Source: Sulfurimonas sp. (GTDB taxonomy: Bacteria; Campylobacterota; Campylobacteria; Campylobacterales; Sulfurimonadaceae). Taken from it: a stretch of DNA of 14,791 nt. Position 1 is the stretch's first letter. The number at the start of each line of letters is the position of its first letter. A program made the position numbers and the translations under genes. Shown piece by piece: positions 1 to 6,268 of the stretch. The stretch is taken from assembly GCA_021157665.1 (NCBI GenBank), contig JAGGWE010000168.1, positions 1-14,791 on the forward strand, given 5' to 3'. Below the pieces are notes generated by a model, which saw only the letters and a program-made list of their open reading frames with translations, had not been told where the DNA came from and did not search any database.

Positions 1-36
1 CGATTAAAGATATAGAACTTATCTCAAATTAATTTT

Positions 37-759
37 TTATCTTCTTAGTTTATAGTTTATAGGAACATGAAGAATTAGTTCCTCTTTTGGTTTTGGAAAT
101 TTACCTGATAAATTTTTTATAGTTTTTATAGCTGCACGAGATAATATATCACTATTTGTAGAGATGATTTCTATTGAGTTAGTTATTCCATTAGTAGAGA
201 GTTTAAATTTAACAATAACCTCTCCTGTTATCCCTCTTTTTCTAGCTGACCTTGGATAATATAGATTCTCTTGTAGAAGTTTTGAAATTTGTTGTATATG
301 CTCATTTAAATAATCTTTTTCAAGTCTTATTTTCTTGTCATGAGAACTCTCTTGATGCACCTCAGTAGTTATCTCTATTTTTTCTTCTGTTATTTCAATT
401 TTTTTTGTTTTTTTCTCAACAATAATTGGTTCTTGAGGTTTAATTATATCCTTAACAACAGGAACAATTTTTTTTGGTATTATTTTTTTAGGAATAACTT
501 TCTTTTTTACTTTTGGTTTAGGTTTTTTCTTTGGTTTTTTTGGAATTGGCTTTGGTTTAGGTGGGATTGGTTTTATTATTTTTTTAGGTTTTATGATAGG
601 CTTTGGTTTAGGCTCAACTATACAAGATAGTTTTACTGGAATCTTTTTTTCTATCTCTTTTTCAAATGGTGGTATATTTTTCCACACAAAAAAAAGTGCA
701 AATGCAATTGATGTATGAATTATTAGAGAAAGAAAAAAGGAACTGCTATGTCTAATCAT
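37..759 (-). CDS. tonB: TonB family energy-transducing protein
   Basis: TonB couples the inner-membrane proton motive force, harvested by ExbB/ExbD, to outer-membrane receptors for siderophores, haem or other ligands. The 240-residue protein has the full family layout. A short basic N-terminus leads into one membrane anchor (about residues 7-26) with Ser11, His15 and Leu22 spaced like Ser16, His20 and Leu27 of the E. coli TonB anchor motif. A long Lys/Pro-rich periplasm-spanning region (about 48-112) follows. The C-terminal TonB domain (about 158-240) contains the YYP motif and the GEVIVKFKL strand typical of the family. Trp26 sits where E. coli has Ser31. The start is the first Met of the frame; no clear Shine-Dalgarno precedes it. 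exbB/exbD are not on the upstream side, where amtB lies on the same strand, so partners must be downstream outside the window or elsewhere. Family call is firm; the cognate receptor is unknown. Confidence 0.9.
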   Translation of the reverse strand: MIRHSSSFFLSLIIHTSIAFALFFVWKNIPPFEKEIEKKIPVKLSCIVEPKPKPIIKPKKIIKPIPPKPKPIPKKPKKKPKPKVKKKVIPKKIIPKKIVPVVKDIIKPQEPIIVEKKTKKIEITEEKIEITTEVHQESSHDKKIRLEKDYLNEHIQQISKLLQENLYYPRSARKRGITGEVIVKFKLSTNGITNSIEIISTNSDILSRAAIKTIKNLSGKFPKPKEELILHVPINYKLRR

Positions 760-820
760 AAAAAGGATATTATCTAAAAGAGTATTACATAAATGTTAAA
801 TAAGAATATTTAAAATTTCT

Positions 821-838
821 CAAAAGATTAATCTTTTG
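821..838. repeat. 18-bp perfect palindrome in the amtB-tonB gap
   Basis: CAAAAGATTAATCTTTTG equals its own reverse complement. It is the third potential hairpin met by transcription running leftwards out of amtB towards tonB. It could fold as a 7-bp stem with a TTAA loop; read leftwards it is followed by AGAAATTTT, a weak U-rich tail. It might therefore be a terminator or attenuator for glnK-amtB, or an operator upstream of tonB. I cannot decide between these. Confidence 0.5.
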
Positions 839-853
839 TAGCTTTAGGGGGTT

Positions 854-874
854 GTAGGGACTTTGAGTCCCTGC
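854..874. repeat. Hairpin 2 of tandem intergenic stem-loops
   Basis: GTAGGGACT (854-862) and AGTCCCTGC (866-874) form a 9-bp stem, with one G-T pair, around a TTG loop. It abuts the next hairpin with no spacer. No T-run follows on either strand, so it is not a textbook terminator. The GGG...CTTTG...CCC design resembles REP/BIME-type intergenic palindromes more than a single-use structure. Confidence 0.55.
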
Positions 875-903
875 TAATATAATGGGCTTTGCTCATTATA
901 TTA
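875..903. repeat. Hairpin 1 downstream of amtB
   Basis: A 13-bp stem (875-887 with 891-903, one G-T wobble) closes on a TTT loop and ends three bases past the amtB stop codon. On the leftward transcript it would fold directly behind the amtB coding sequence and could protect its 3' end or reduce read-through into tonB. It shares the GGGCTTTGC-type core with the neighbouring hairpin, which suggests both belong to one repeat unit. Confidence 0.6.
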
Positions 904-906
904 TAA

Positions 907-2082
907 TTATATAGAGCGTTTAAATTCAGGATAGGCTTCTACACCACACTCATTAACATCCATCCCTTCAAGTTGAACATCATCTTCTGCTCTAAAAGTA
1001 GAGATTTTATTTATTAAAAATAAAACTATATATGAAGTAGTAAAGGCAAATACTGCGACAACTACTACACCTTTTAGTTGGTCTAAAAATGACACATTAT
1101 CAACAAAGATACCAACAGCTAAAGTTCCCCAGATACCATTTACAAGGTGAACCGATAATGCCCCAACAGGATCATCAAGTTGAAGTTTATCAAAAATAGG
1201 AACCATAATTACAACTAACGTACCACCAATCAGACCGATAATAAATGGTGTGTAAACATCATATAAATCAGGCCCAGCAGTAACAGCAACAAGACCACCT
1301 AAAGCACCATTTAAAATCATAGTAATATCAAAAAGTTTATATCTTACATACATTAGTATTCCAGCGATTATTGCACCGGCAAGTCCTGCTGTATTTGTAT
1401 TCATGATAGTTTTTGCTACAAGATTGGCATTTTCTACACTTGAAATACTTCCAACAGAACCACCGTTAAATCCAAACCAACCTATCCATAGTAAAAATGC
1501 TCCAAGAACAACAAGAGGAATATTTGAAGCGGGGATAACTCTAACTTTACCATTTTTATATCTTCCACGACGAGAACCAATTATAAGGATAGCAGCAAGT
1601 AAAGCCCAACCACCAGTTGAATGGATGATGGTTGAACCTGCTAAATCGTACATATTGATGTCAATAAAAGTTCCAGCTATCATATCTGCACCCCAACCGA
1701 TATTTACAACTGTAGGATAGATTAATCCACCCATAACTACAGCAAAAATAGCTAGTGGAATTATACGAACTCTTTCACTAACACCACCACTCATTATATT
1801 TATAGTTTTTCCAACAAATGCCATTTGGAACATAAATGCAGCCCAAATACTCATAGAGTTATTTTCCCATGAACCAAAAGCTAAGTCATAACCAATAAGT
1901 AAAAATGCTAAAGATGCAACAGCATAAATCATTACATTTATAGTTAAAACAGAGGTGACATTTTTTGTACGAACAAGTCCAGCCTCAAGCATAGCAAAAC
2001 CTGGTACCATAAATATGATAAGTACCATAGAAAATATTGTAAAGAAAGTGTCGATGATATATTTAAAATCAGCTTCTAACAT
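907..2082 (-). CDS. amtB: Ammonium transporter AmtB
   Basis: AmtB is a trimeric inner-membrane channel that brings ammonium into the cell and is blocked by PII proteins when nitrogen is plentiful. The 391-residue protein is almost wholly hydrophobic helices, as expected for the 11-segment Amt fold. The pore twin histidines are both present: His154 in the segment IIHSTGGW and His312 in VHLVNGIWGT. The family signature around D146-AGSTIIHSTGG and the segment with SERVR after the Phe-gate region (about residues 83-106) are intact. The cytoplasmic tail (about 366-391) carries the conserved acidic segment ending near GVEAYPEF that contacts PII. A strong ribosome site (AAAGGGGG) lies just before the ATG. 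No cleavable signal peptide is evident. It lies 147 bases downstream of glnK on the same strand, the classical glnK-amtB operon. Confidence 0.96.
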   Translation of the reverse strand: MLEADFKYIIDTFFTIFSMVLIIFMVPGFAMLEAGLVRTKNVTSVLTINVMIYAVASLAFLLIGYDLAFGSWENNSMSIWAAFMFQMAFVGKTINIMSGGVSERVRIIPLAIFAVVMGGLIYPTVVNIGWGADMIAGTFIDINMYDLAGSTIIHSTGGWALLAAILIIGSRRGRYKNGKVRVIPASNIPLVVLGAFLLWIGWFGFNGGSVGSISSVENANLVAKTIMNTNTAGLAGAIIAGILMYVRYKLFDITMILNGALGGLVAVTAGPDLYDVYTPFIIGLIGGTLVVIMVPIFDKLQLDDPVGALSVHLVNGIWGTLAVGIFVDNVSFLDQLKGVVVVAVFAFTTSYIVLFLINKISTFRAEDDVQLEGMDVNECGVEAYPEFKRSI

Positions 2083-2186
2083 GAAAACCCCCTTTGTTGA
2101 TTAATTATAATAAGGATTTTAGCTGAATTTTTTTATATTAAAGAATTAAAATGATTAAAATTTAATCATGTATATATTTTGAAGGT

Positions 2187-2219
2187 ATTTCCACATGCCA
2201 TGGCATATGGAAGTGGAAA
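2187..2219. repeat. Inverted repeat between glnK and amtB containing the CACATGCCA motif
   Basis: TTTCCAC (2188-2194) pairs with GTGGAAA (2213-2219); inside lies the perfect 12-bp palindrome ATGCCATGGCAT (2195-2206). The left arm contains CACATGCCA (2192-2200); the right arm reads as a near-copy on the opposite strand (CATATGCCA). The element follows the glnK stop codon and precedes amtB. There is no T-run on either side, so a terminator is not obvious. It may attenuate or process the glnK-amtB message. A head-to-head pair of a dispersed word is also how Neisseria and Haemophilus uptake sequences often appear between genes. Confidence 0.7.
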
Positions 2220-2229
2220 GATTTAAAAC

Positions 2230-2568
2230 TTATATTGCCTCTGTATCTGTTTCACCAGTTCTAATTCTGATGATTTGTTCAATATCACTAACAAATATTT
2301 TACCATCACCAATTTTACCAGTTCTTGCCGCTTCAACGATTGTAGATGTAACTTGATCTACATCTTTTTCATCAACAATCATCTCCATTTTAATTTTTGG
2401 TAAAAAATCTACCACATATTCTGCACCACGGTAAAGTTCACTATGACCTTTTTGACGACCATAACCTTTTACTTCACTAACAGTCATACCCTCAATACCA
2501 ATCTCAGCTAAGGCATCTTTTACATCTTCTAGTTTAAATGGTTTAATAATAGCTTCTACTCTTTTCAT
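2230..2568 (-). CDS. glnK: PII nitrogen regulatory protein (GlnK/GlnB)
   Basis: PII proteins are small trimeric sensors that bind ATP/ADP and 2-oxoglutarate and control ammonium transport and nitrogen metabolism. The 112-residue length is exactly that of the family. Visible landmarks are the start MKRVEAIIKPFKLEDVKDAL, Gln39, the T-loop with the uridylylation-site Tyr51 (GAEYVVDF), and the B-loop TGKIGDGKIFV (about 83-93). Placement directly upstream of amtB favours GlnK, the AmtB-blocking paralogue, over GlnB; sequence alone does not separate them. GGAG sits at ordinary spacing before the ATG, inside a small inverted repeat (2572-2585: ATATCT and AGATAT arms around CC) that could partly hide the ribosome site. 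Whether Tyr51 is modified here depends on a GlnD enzyme not seen in the window. Confidence 0.95.
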   Translation of the reverse strand: MKRVEAIIKPFKLEDVKDALAEIGIEGMTVSEVKGYGRQKGHSELYRGAEYVVDFLPKIKMEMIVDEKDVDQVTSTIVEAARTGKIGDGKIFVSDIEQIIRIRTGETDTEAI

Positions 2569-2617
2569 CTTATATCTCCAGATATTTTATTTTTGTATTG
2601 TATCATATTTAAATTTT

Positions 2618-2647
2618 CTCGTTCCCACGCTCCAGATAGTTTATCTG
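2618..2647. repeat. Fragment resembling a dispersed GTTCCCACGCTCC repeat, plus small hairpin
   Basis: CTCGTTCCCACGCTCC (2618-2633) is markedly GC-rich for this intergenic stretch and matches, from memory, a word common in dispersed repeats of several Proteobacteria and Campylobacterota, normally paired with an inverted GGAGCGTGGGAAC. Here only one arm is present. The following CAGATA-GTT-TATCTG (2633-2647) forms a short hairpin. The element would lie in the 5' leader of the glnK message if the candidate promoter to its right is correct. Confidence 0.45.
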
Positions 2648-2652
2648 ATCAA

Positions 2653-2658
2653 ATTATA
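2653..2658 (-). promoter_or_regulatory. Candidate -10 box for glnK-amtB
   Basis: On the minus strand this reads TATAAT preceded by TTTG, a good sigma-70-type -10 element, about 85 bases before the glnK start. TTGACT (2679-2684, minus strand) is the nearest -35-like hexamer, but the 20-base spacer is too long to be convincing; -35 boxes are often weak in Campylobacterota. No sigma-54 signature (GG and GC at -24/-12) was found here, so nitrogen control would need another mechanism. Confidence 0.45.
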
Positions 2659-2685
2659 CAAATATCTAAATAGTAATTAGTCAAG

Positions 2686-2710
2686 TTAGTGATTAATTTT
2701 TAATCACTAA
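2686..2710. promoter_or_regulatory. Perfect 10-bp inverted repeat between glnK and gyrA
   Basis: TTAGTGATTA (2686-2695) and TAATCACTAA (2701-2710) are exact reverse complements separated by ATTTT. The repeat sits immediately upstream of the -35-like hexamer of the candidate glnK promoter and about 100 bases before gyrA. Its dimer-site geometry suggests an operator for a regulator of glnK-amtB or gyrA; alternatively it is an RNA hairpin. It does not match the CRP, FNR or NssR consensus spacing that I know. Confidence 0.5.
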
Positions 2711-2806
2711 GAAAAAGAAATAATATTTGGGATTAAAAGTATCTCATTAATATAAACCCAAGGGATTTTAAGATATTATAAATCAATTTTATTTTTAGGT
2801 GTTTAA

Positions 2807-5290
2807 ATGAGCGATTTGTTAAATAACGACGATATTCAAACTATAAATATTGAAGAAACTCTTCAAAATAGCTATCTTGATTACTCTATGAGTGTAATCG
2901 TAGGTCGTGCTTTGCCAGATGTTCGTGATGGACTGAAGCCAGTTCACAGAAGAATTCTTTATGCAATGGATAAACTTAACCTTTCTCATGGTGCTAAGTT
3001 CAAAAAATCAGCTCGTATAGTTGGTGATGTGATTGGGCAGTACCACCCACATGGTGATACGGCAGTTTATGATGCTCTTGTTCGTATGGCACAAGATTTC
3101 TCAATGCGTATGCAACTTGTTGACGGTCAAGGAAACTTTGGTTCTGTTGATGGTGATTCTGCTGCAGCTATGAGATATACTGAAGCTCGTATGACTAAAT
3201 ATGCCGGTGAACTTCTAAAAGATTTAGATAAAAATACCGTAAACATGATAGAAAATTACGATGGTACAACTAAAGAGCCAGATGTAATGCCTACTCGTGT
3301 TCCAAACTTGCTTATAAACGGTTCATCTGGTATCGCTGTTGGTATGGCTACAAATATTCCTCCACATAATCCTACTGAGATTATGAATGGATTAAAAGCT
3401 CTTTTAAAAGACCCAAATATCTCTTTAGTAGATATAATGGAGCATATTAAAGCACCAGATTTTCCAACTGGTGGGATTATCTTTGGTAAGAAAGGTATTA
3501 TGGATGCTTATGAGACTGGTCGTGGTCGCATAAAAGTTCGTGCCAAAACACATATTGAGCAAACAGCTAAAAAAGAGATTATTGTAATAGATGAACTTCC
3601 TTATCAAGTAAATAAAGCAAGATTAATTGAAAATATTGCAAACCTTGTTAAAGATAAAATGATAGATGGTATTTCTTTAATTCGTGATGAATCTGACCGT
3701 GATGGGATGAGAGTTGTTATTGAATTAAAAAGAGATGCAATGAGTGAAATAGTTTTAAATAACCTTTTCAAGCAAACAAGTATGCAAAATACTTTTGGTA
3801 TCATCATGCTATCTATATTAAATCAAGAACCTAGAATTTTTGGAATTATAGATATTTTAAAACATTTTATAAATCATCGTAAAACTGTAATTATTCGTCG
3901 TACTATTTTTGATTTGGAAAAAGCAAAAGCTAGAGCTCATATTTTAGAAGGTCTGAAAAAAGCTATTGATATTATCGATGAGGTAATTAGAGTTATTAGA
4001 GCTTCAAATAGTGAAGAGGAAGCTAAAGAAAACTTAGTTAGCGAATTTGACTTTAGTGAGATTCAGGCTGCAAGTATCGTAGCAATGAGACTTGGTCGTT
4101 TAACTGGTCTTGAGATTGAAAAAATTGAGAATGAGTTAAATGAGTTGTTAAAACTTATTGAGTATTTAGAATCAATTCTTAAAAGTGAAGATGTATTACA
4201 TGGTATCATTTCTGATGAATTTGATGAAGTTTCAGCTACATATACAGATGTAAGAAGAACTGATATAGAAGATGATTATGATGATATTGATATTGAAGAT
4301 TTAATTCCGAATGAGCCAATGGTAGTTACTATGACGCATAGAGGTTACATTAAAAGAGTACCACTTGTAAACTATGAGAAACAAAAAAGAGGTGGTAAGG
4401 GGAAAACTGCTGTTACTACTTATGAAGATGATTTTATAGAAAACTTTTTTACTTGTAATACTCACGATACTCTACTTGTTGTAACTGACAGAGGTCAATT
4501 ACACTGGATTAAAGTTTACCGTATTCCTGAGGGAAGTCGTATCGCTAAAGGTAAGGCAGTTGTTAACCTTATAAACCTTGTAGCAGATGAAAAAATATGT
4601 GCTGTTATCCCTACAACAGACTTTAGTGAAGAAAAAGGACTTGTTTTCTTTACTAGAAATGGTGTTGTAAAAAGAACAAATTTAAGTGAGTTCTCAAATA
4701 TTAGAAGTAATGGTGTTAGAGCTATTGTTCTTGATGAAGATGACACTCTAATCACAGCAAAAATTGCAAATCAAGATATTAGATACTTATTTATTGTTAC
4801 AAAACTTGCTCAATGTATTAAGTTTGAGATAGAAAAAACTCGTGAACAAGGTCGTAGTACTCGTGGTGTCAGAGGTATTAAGTTTAAACATGAGGGTGAT
4901 GAGGTAGTTGATGCTAACATTATTGCAAATGATGAACAAGAGATTTTAGTGGTAGCTGAAAAAGGTATTGGTAAGAGAACTGATGCAGGTGAGTATAGAC
5001 TTACTAATCGTGGTGGTTCTGGTGTTATTGCTATGAAAATGACTGCTAAAACTGGTAAAAATATTGTAGGTTGTCTAATGGTAGATGAAACTATGGATAT
5101 GATGGCATTAACTAAGGCTGGAAAAATGATTAGAGTTGATATGCATACAATCTCTAAATCAAGTAGAAATACTTCTGGTGTTTATATCGTAAAAGGTGAT
5201 GAGGTAGCTAGTATCTCAAGATGTCCTAAAGAGGAAAAGCCTGAAGAAGATGAGGAGCAAAGTAATCCAGCTACATTAGAGTTGGAATAA
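2807..5290 (+). CDS. gyrA: DNA gyrase subunit A
   Basis: GyrA is the DNA-cleaving and rejoining subunit of the A2B2 gyrase that introduces negative supercoils. The 827-residue protein is full length for the family. The N-terminal breakage-reunion domain holds the winged-helix region with HPHGDTAVYDAL; Thr85 and Asp89 correspond to E. coli Ser83 and Asp87, and Thr is, as I recall, also the usual residue in Campylobacter. The catalytic tyrosine is Tyr124 in AAAMRYTEARM. A long coiled-coil and gate region follows, then the C-terminal beta-pinwheel, which begins with a GyrA-box of the form QKRGGKG (Gln526-Gly532) and so marks this as gyrase rather than topoisomerase IV ParC. The tail is acidic. 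AGG precedes the start at normal spacing. The following gene starts 72 bases downstream, and the flagellar genes beyond it keep the order seen in Campylobacter. Confidence 0.98.
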   Translation: MSDLLNNDDIQTINIEETLQNSYLDYSMSVIVGRALPDVRDGLKPVHRRILYAMDKLNLSHGAKFKKSARIVGDVIGQYHPHGDTAVYDALVRMAQDFSMRMQLVDGQGNFGSVDGDSAAAMRYTEARMTKYAGELLKDLDKNTVNMIENYDGTTKEPDVMPTRVPNLLINGSSGIAVGMATNIPPHNPTEIMNGLKALLKDPNISLVDIMEHIKAPDFPTGGIIFGKKGIMDAYETGRGRIKVRAKTHIEQTAKKEIIVIDELPYQVNKARLIENIANLVKDKMIDGISLIRDESDRDGMRVVIELKRDAMSEIVLNNLFKQTSMQNTFGIIMLSILNQEPRIFGIIDILKHFINHRKTVIIRRTIFDLEKAKARAHILEGLKKAIDIIDEVIRVIRASNSEEEAKENLVSEFDFSEIQAASIVAMRLGRLTGLEIEKIENELNELLKLIEYLESILKSEDVLHGIISDEFDEVSATYTDVRRTDIEDDYDDIDIEDLIPNEPMVVTMTHRGYIKRVPLVNYEKQKRGGKGKTAVTTYEDDFIENFFTCNTHDTLLVVTDRGQLHWIKVYRIPEGSRIAKGKAVVNLINLVADEKICAVIPTTDFSEEKGLVFFTRNGVVKRTNLSEFSNIRSNGVRAIVLDEDDTLITAKIANQDIRYLFIVTKLAQCIKFEIEKTREQGRSTRGVRGIKFKHEGDEVVDANIIANDEQEILVVAEKGIGKRTDAGEYRLTNRGGSGVIAMKMTAKTGKNIVGCLMVDETMDMMALTKAGKMIRVDMHTISKSSRNTSGVYIVKGDEVASISRCPKEEKPEEDEEQSNPATLELE

Positions 5291-5362
5291 TTTTTGCTTT
5301 TTAAATTTAAATATTAAATAAGTTAAGATTCAATAGATGTATTTTAACTATAAGGATTAAAT

Positions 5363-5899
5363 ATGAAATACTCGTTACTTTTAGTAGCTCTTCTTAGTGC
5401 TTCTAGTATTATGGCTGAAACTACACAGGTTGTTGAGCCAGTAGCTAGTGAGACAAAAGTTACTGTAGTATGTCCTCCTGATCAAACCATAGAGATTAAT
5501 GAGTTAGAAGGTAAAATTAAAATACTAGAAACTCAACTTGGTGATGTTGTTCAAAAAGCGCAGAAACAAGAGAGAGTTTTAGGAAAAAATCAATCTATAT
5601 TAATAAGTGTTATTGGTCAAGGTGTAGCACCTATGAATACATTATCTCCAGCACAAGCATATGCCTTGGCTAAAAGAGCAGCTGTGGCAGATGCGTATAG
5701 ATTGGTTGCTGAGAAAGTAAAAGGCGTTCGTGTTGATGGTCAAGATGTTATCAAAAATATGATGGTAAAAAGATCAACAGTTCGTACATCAGTAAATGCT
5801 ATGATTAGAAATGCAAATGTAGTGGAAACAACTTTTAAAGAGGGATTATGCGAAGTAGAGATGGAAATAACTATCGCTCACTCGCAATTTGCTCAGTAA
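5363..5899 (+). CDS. flgP: FlgP-like exported protein (LPP20 family)
   Basis: In C. jejuni, FlgP is an LPP20-family lipoprotein that builds the basal disk of the flagellar motor and is needed for motility. This 178-residue protein has a cleavable-type signal peptide (about 1-18, ending SSIMA), a predicted coiled-coil stretch (about 43-73), and an LPP20-like domain from about residue 79 onward with the repeated alanine-rich segment SPAQAYALAKRAAVADAYRL. Its place between gyrA and a FlgQ-like gene followed by flgR is the main support for the name. Unlike the Campylobacter protein, I see no lipobox: the first cysteine is Cys37, well past the signal peptide, so it is probably a soluble periplasmic protein or held by other partners. 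AAGGA lies just upstream of the ATG. The last 52 bases overlap the next gene. The LPP20-type assignment is good; FlgP function is inferred from synteny. Confidence 0.75.
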   Translation: MKYSLLLVALLSASSIMAETTQVVEPVASETKVTVVCPPDQTIEINELEGKIKILETQLGDVVQKAQKQERVLGKNQSILISVIGQGVAPMNTLSPAQAYALAKRAAVADAYRLVAEKVKGVRVDGQDVIKNMMVKRSTVRTSVNAMIRNANVVETTFKEGLCEVEMEITIAHSQFAQ

Positions 5900-6258
5900 T
5901 ACTTTTTAACTCACTTGTTTTAAACGCAAGTGAGTATCTTATCTCCTATCGTTATGTAGTTAAAGATGCTGTTTTATATAATGAATCTCTCCAAATCGCA
6001 CATGCCATGAAAAGTTGTATTGGTAAACCAATAGGTTTTATAGAATTATCATATAATGGTGCTAATGATTTAGCTGGTATTATAGATGAAAATTCTATAG
6101 AATTTATAAATTTTATACAAAAGCTTGGTTTACATATTGAACATAAAGAGTTTACTTTAAATGCTCAAAATTCCTCTACTACGATACTTACCTTAAAAAC
6201 AAGATGTTTCAAAGTCGATTTTAATGAAAATTTCGCTAAAATCACCTCTTTAAAATAA
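5848..6258 (+). CDS. flgQ: FlgQ-like exported protein
   Basis: A 136-residue protein with no domain I recognise by sequence. The name rests on position: in C. jejuni flgQ lies between flgP and flgR, and FlgP and FlgQ are both required for motility. The N-terminus (MRSRDGNNYRSL) followed by a hydrophobic stretch (about 12-25) and a plausible cleavage after Ala27 (LNA-S) forms a signal peptide, so the mature protein should be periplasmic. It has two cysteines after the signal, Cys57 and one near residue 125, that could form a disulphide. The ATG at 5848 is preceded by GAGGG, and no other ATG, GTG or TTG lies in frame before the signal peptide. The gene therefore overlaps flgP by 52 bases in another frame, and most of its signal peptide is encoded inside the flgP 3' end. 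Confidence 0.62.
   Translation: MRSRDGNNYRSLAICSVILFNSLVLNASEYLISYRYVVKDAVLYNESLQIAHAMKSCIGKPIGFIELSYNGANDLAGIIDENSIEFINFIQKLGLHIEHKEFTLNAQNSSTTILTLKTRCFKVDFNENFAKITSLK
5999..6007 (+). repeat. CACATGCCA motif, copy in flgQ-like gene
   Basis: Read in frame as A-H-A-M. The 15-mer AATCGCACATGCCAT (5994-6008) recurs exactly in xseA (11710-11724), an unrelated gene, so the shared length goes beyond the core. Confidence 0.85.
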
Positions 6259-6268
6259 GGGCTATTTA

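Noticed and set aside
340..630. Plus-strand open frame of 96 codons rich in Phe and Trp
   Set aside because: It is the antisense of the Lys/Pro-rich part of tonB; the odd composition follows from that low-complexity region.
1403..1720. Plus-strand 105-codon open frame
   Set aside because: Antisense to well-conserved amtB helices, with no ribosome site.
2569..2806. Sigma-54 promoter for glnK-amtB
   Set aside because: No GG-N10-GC signature on the minus strand in the correct position.
4516..4755. Minus-strand open frame within gyrA
   Set aside because: Lies wholly inside the conserved gyrA C-terminal domain and has no independent support.
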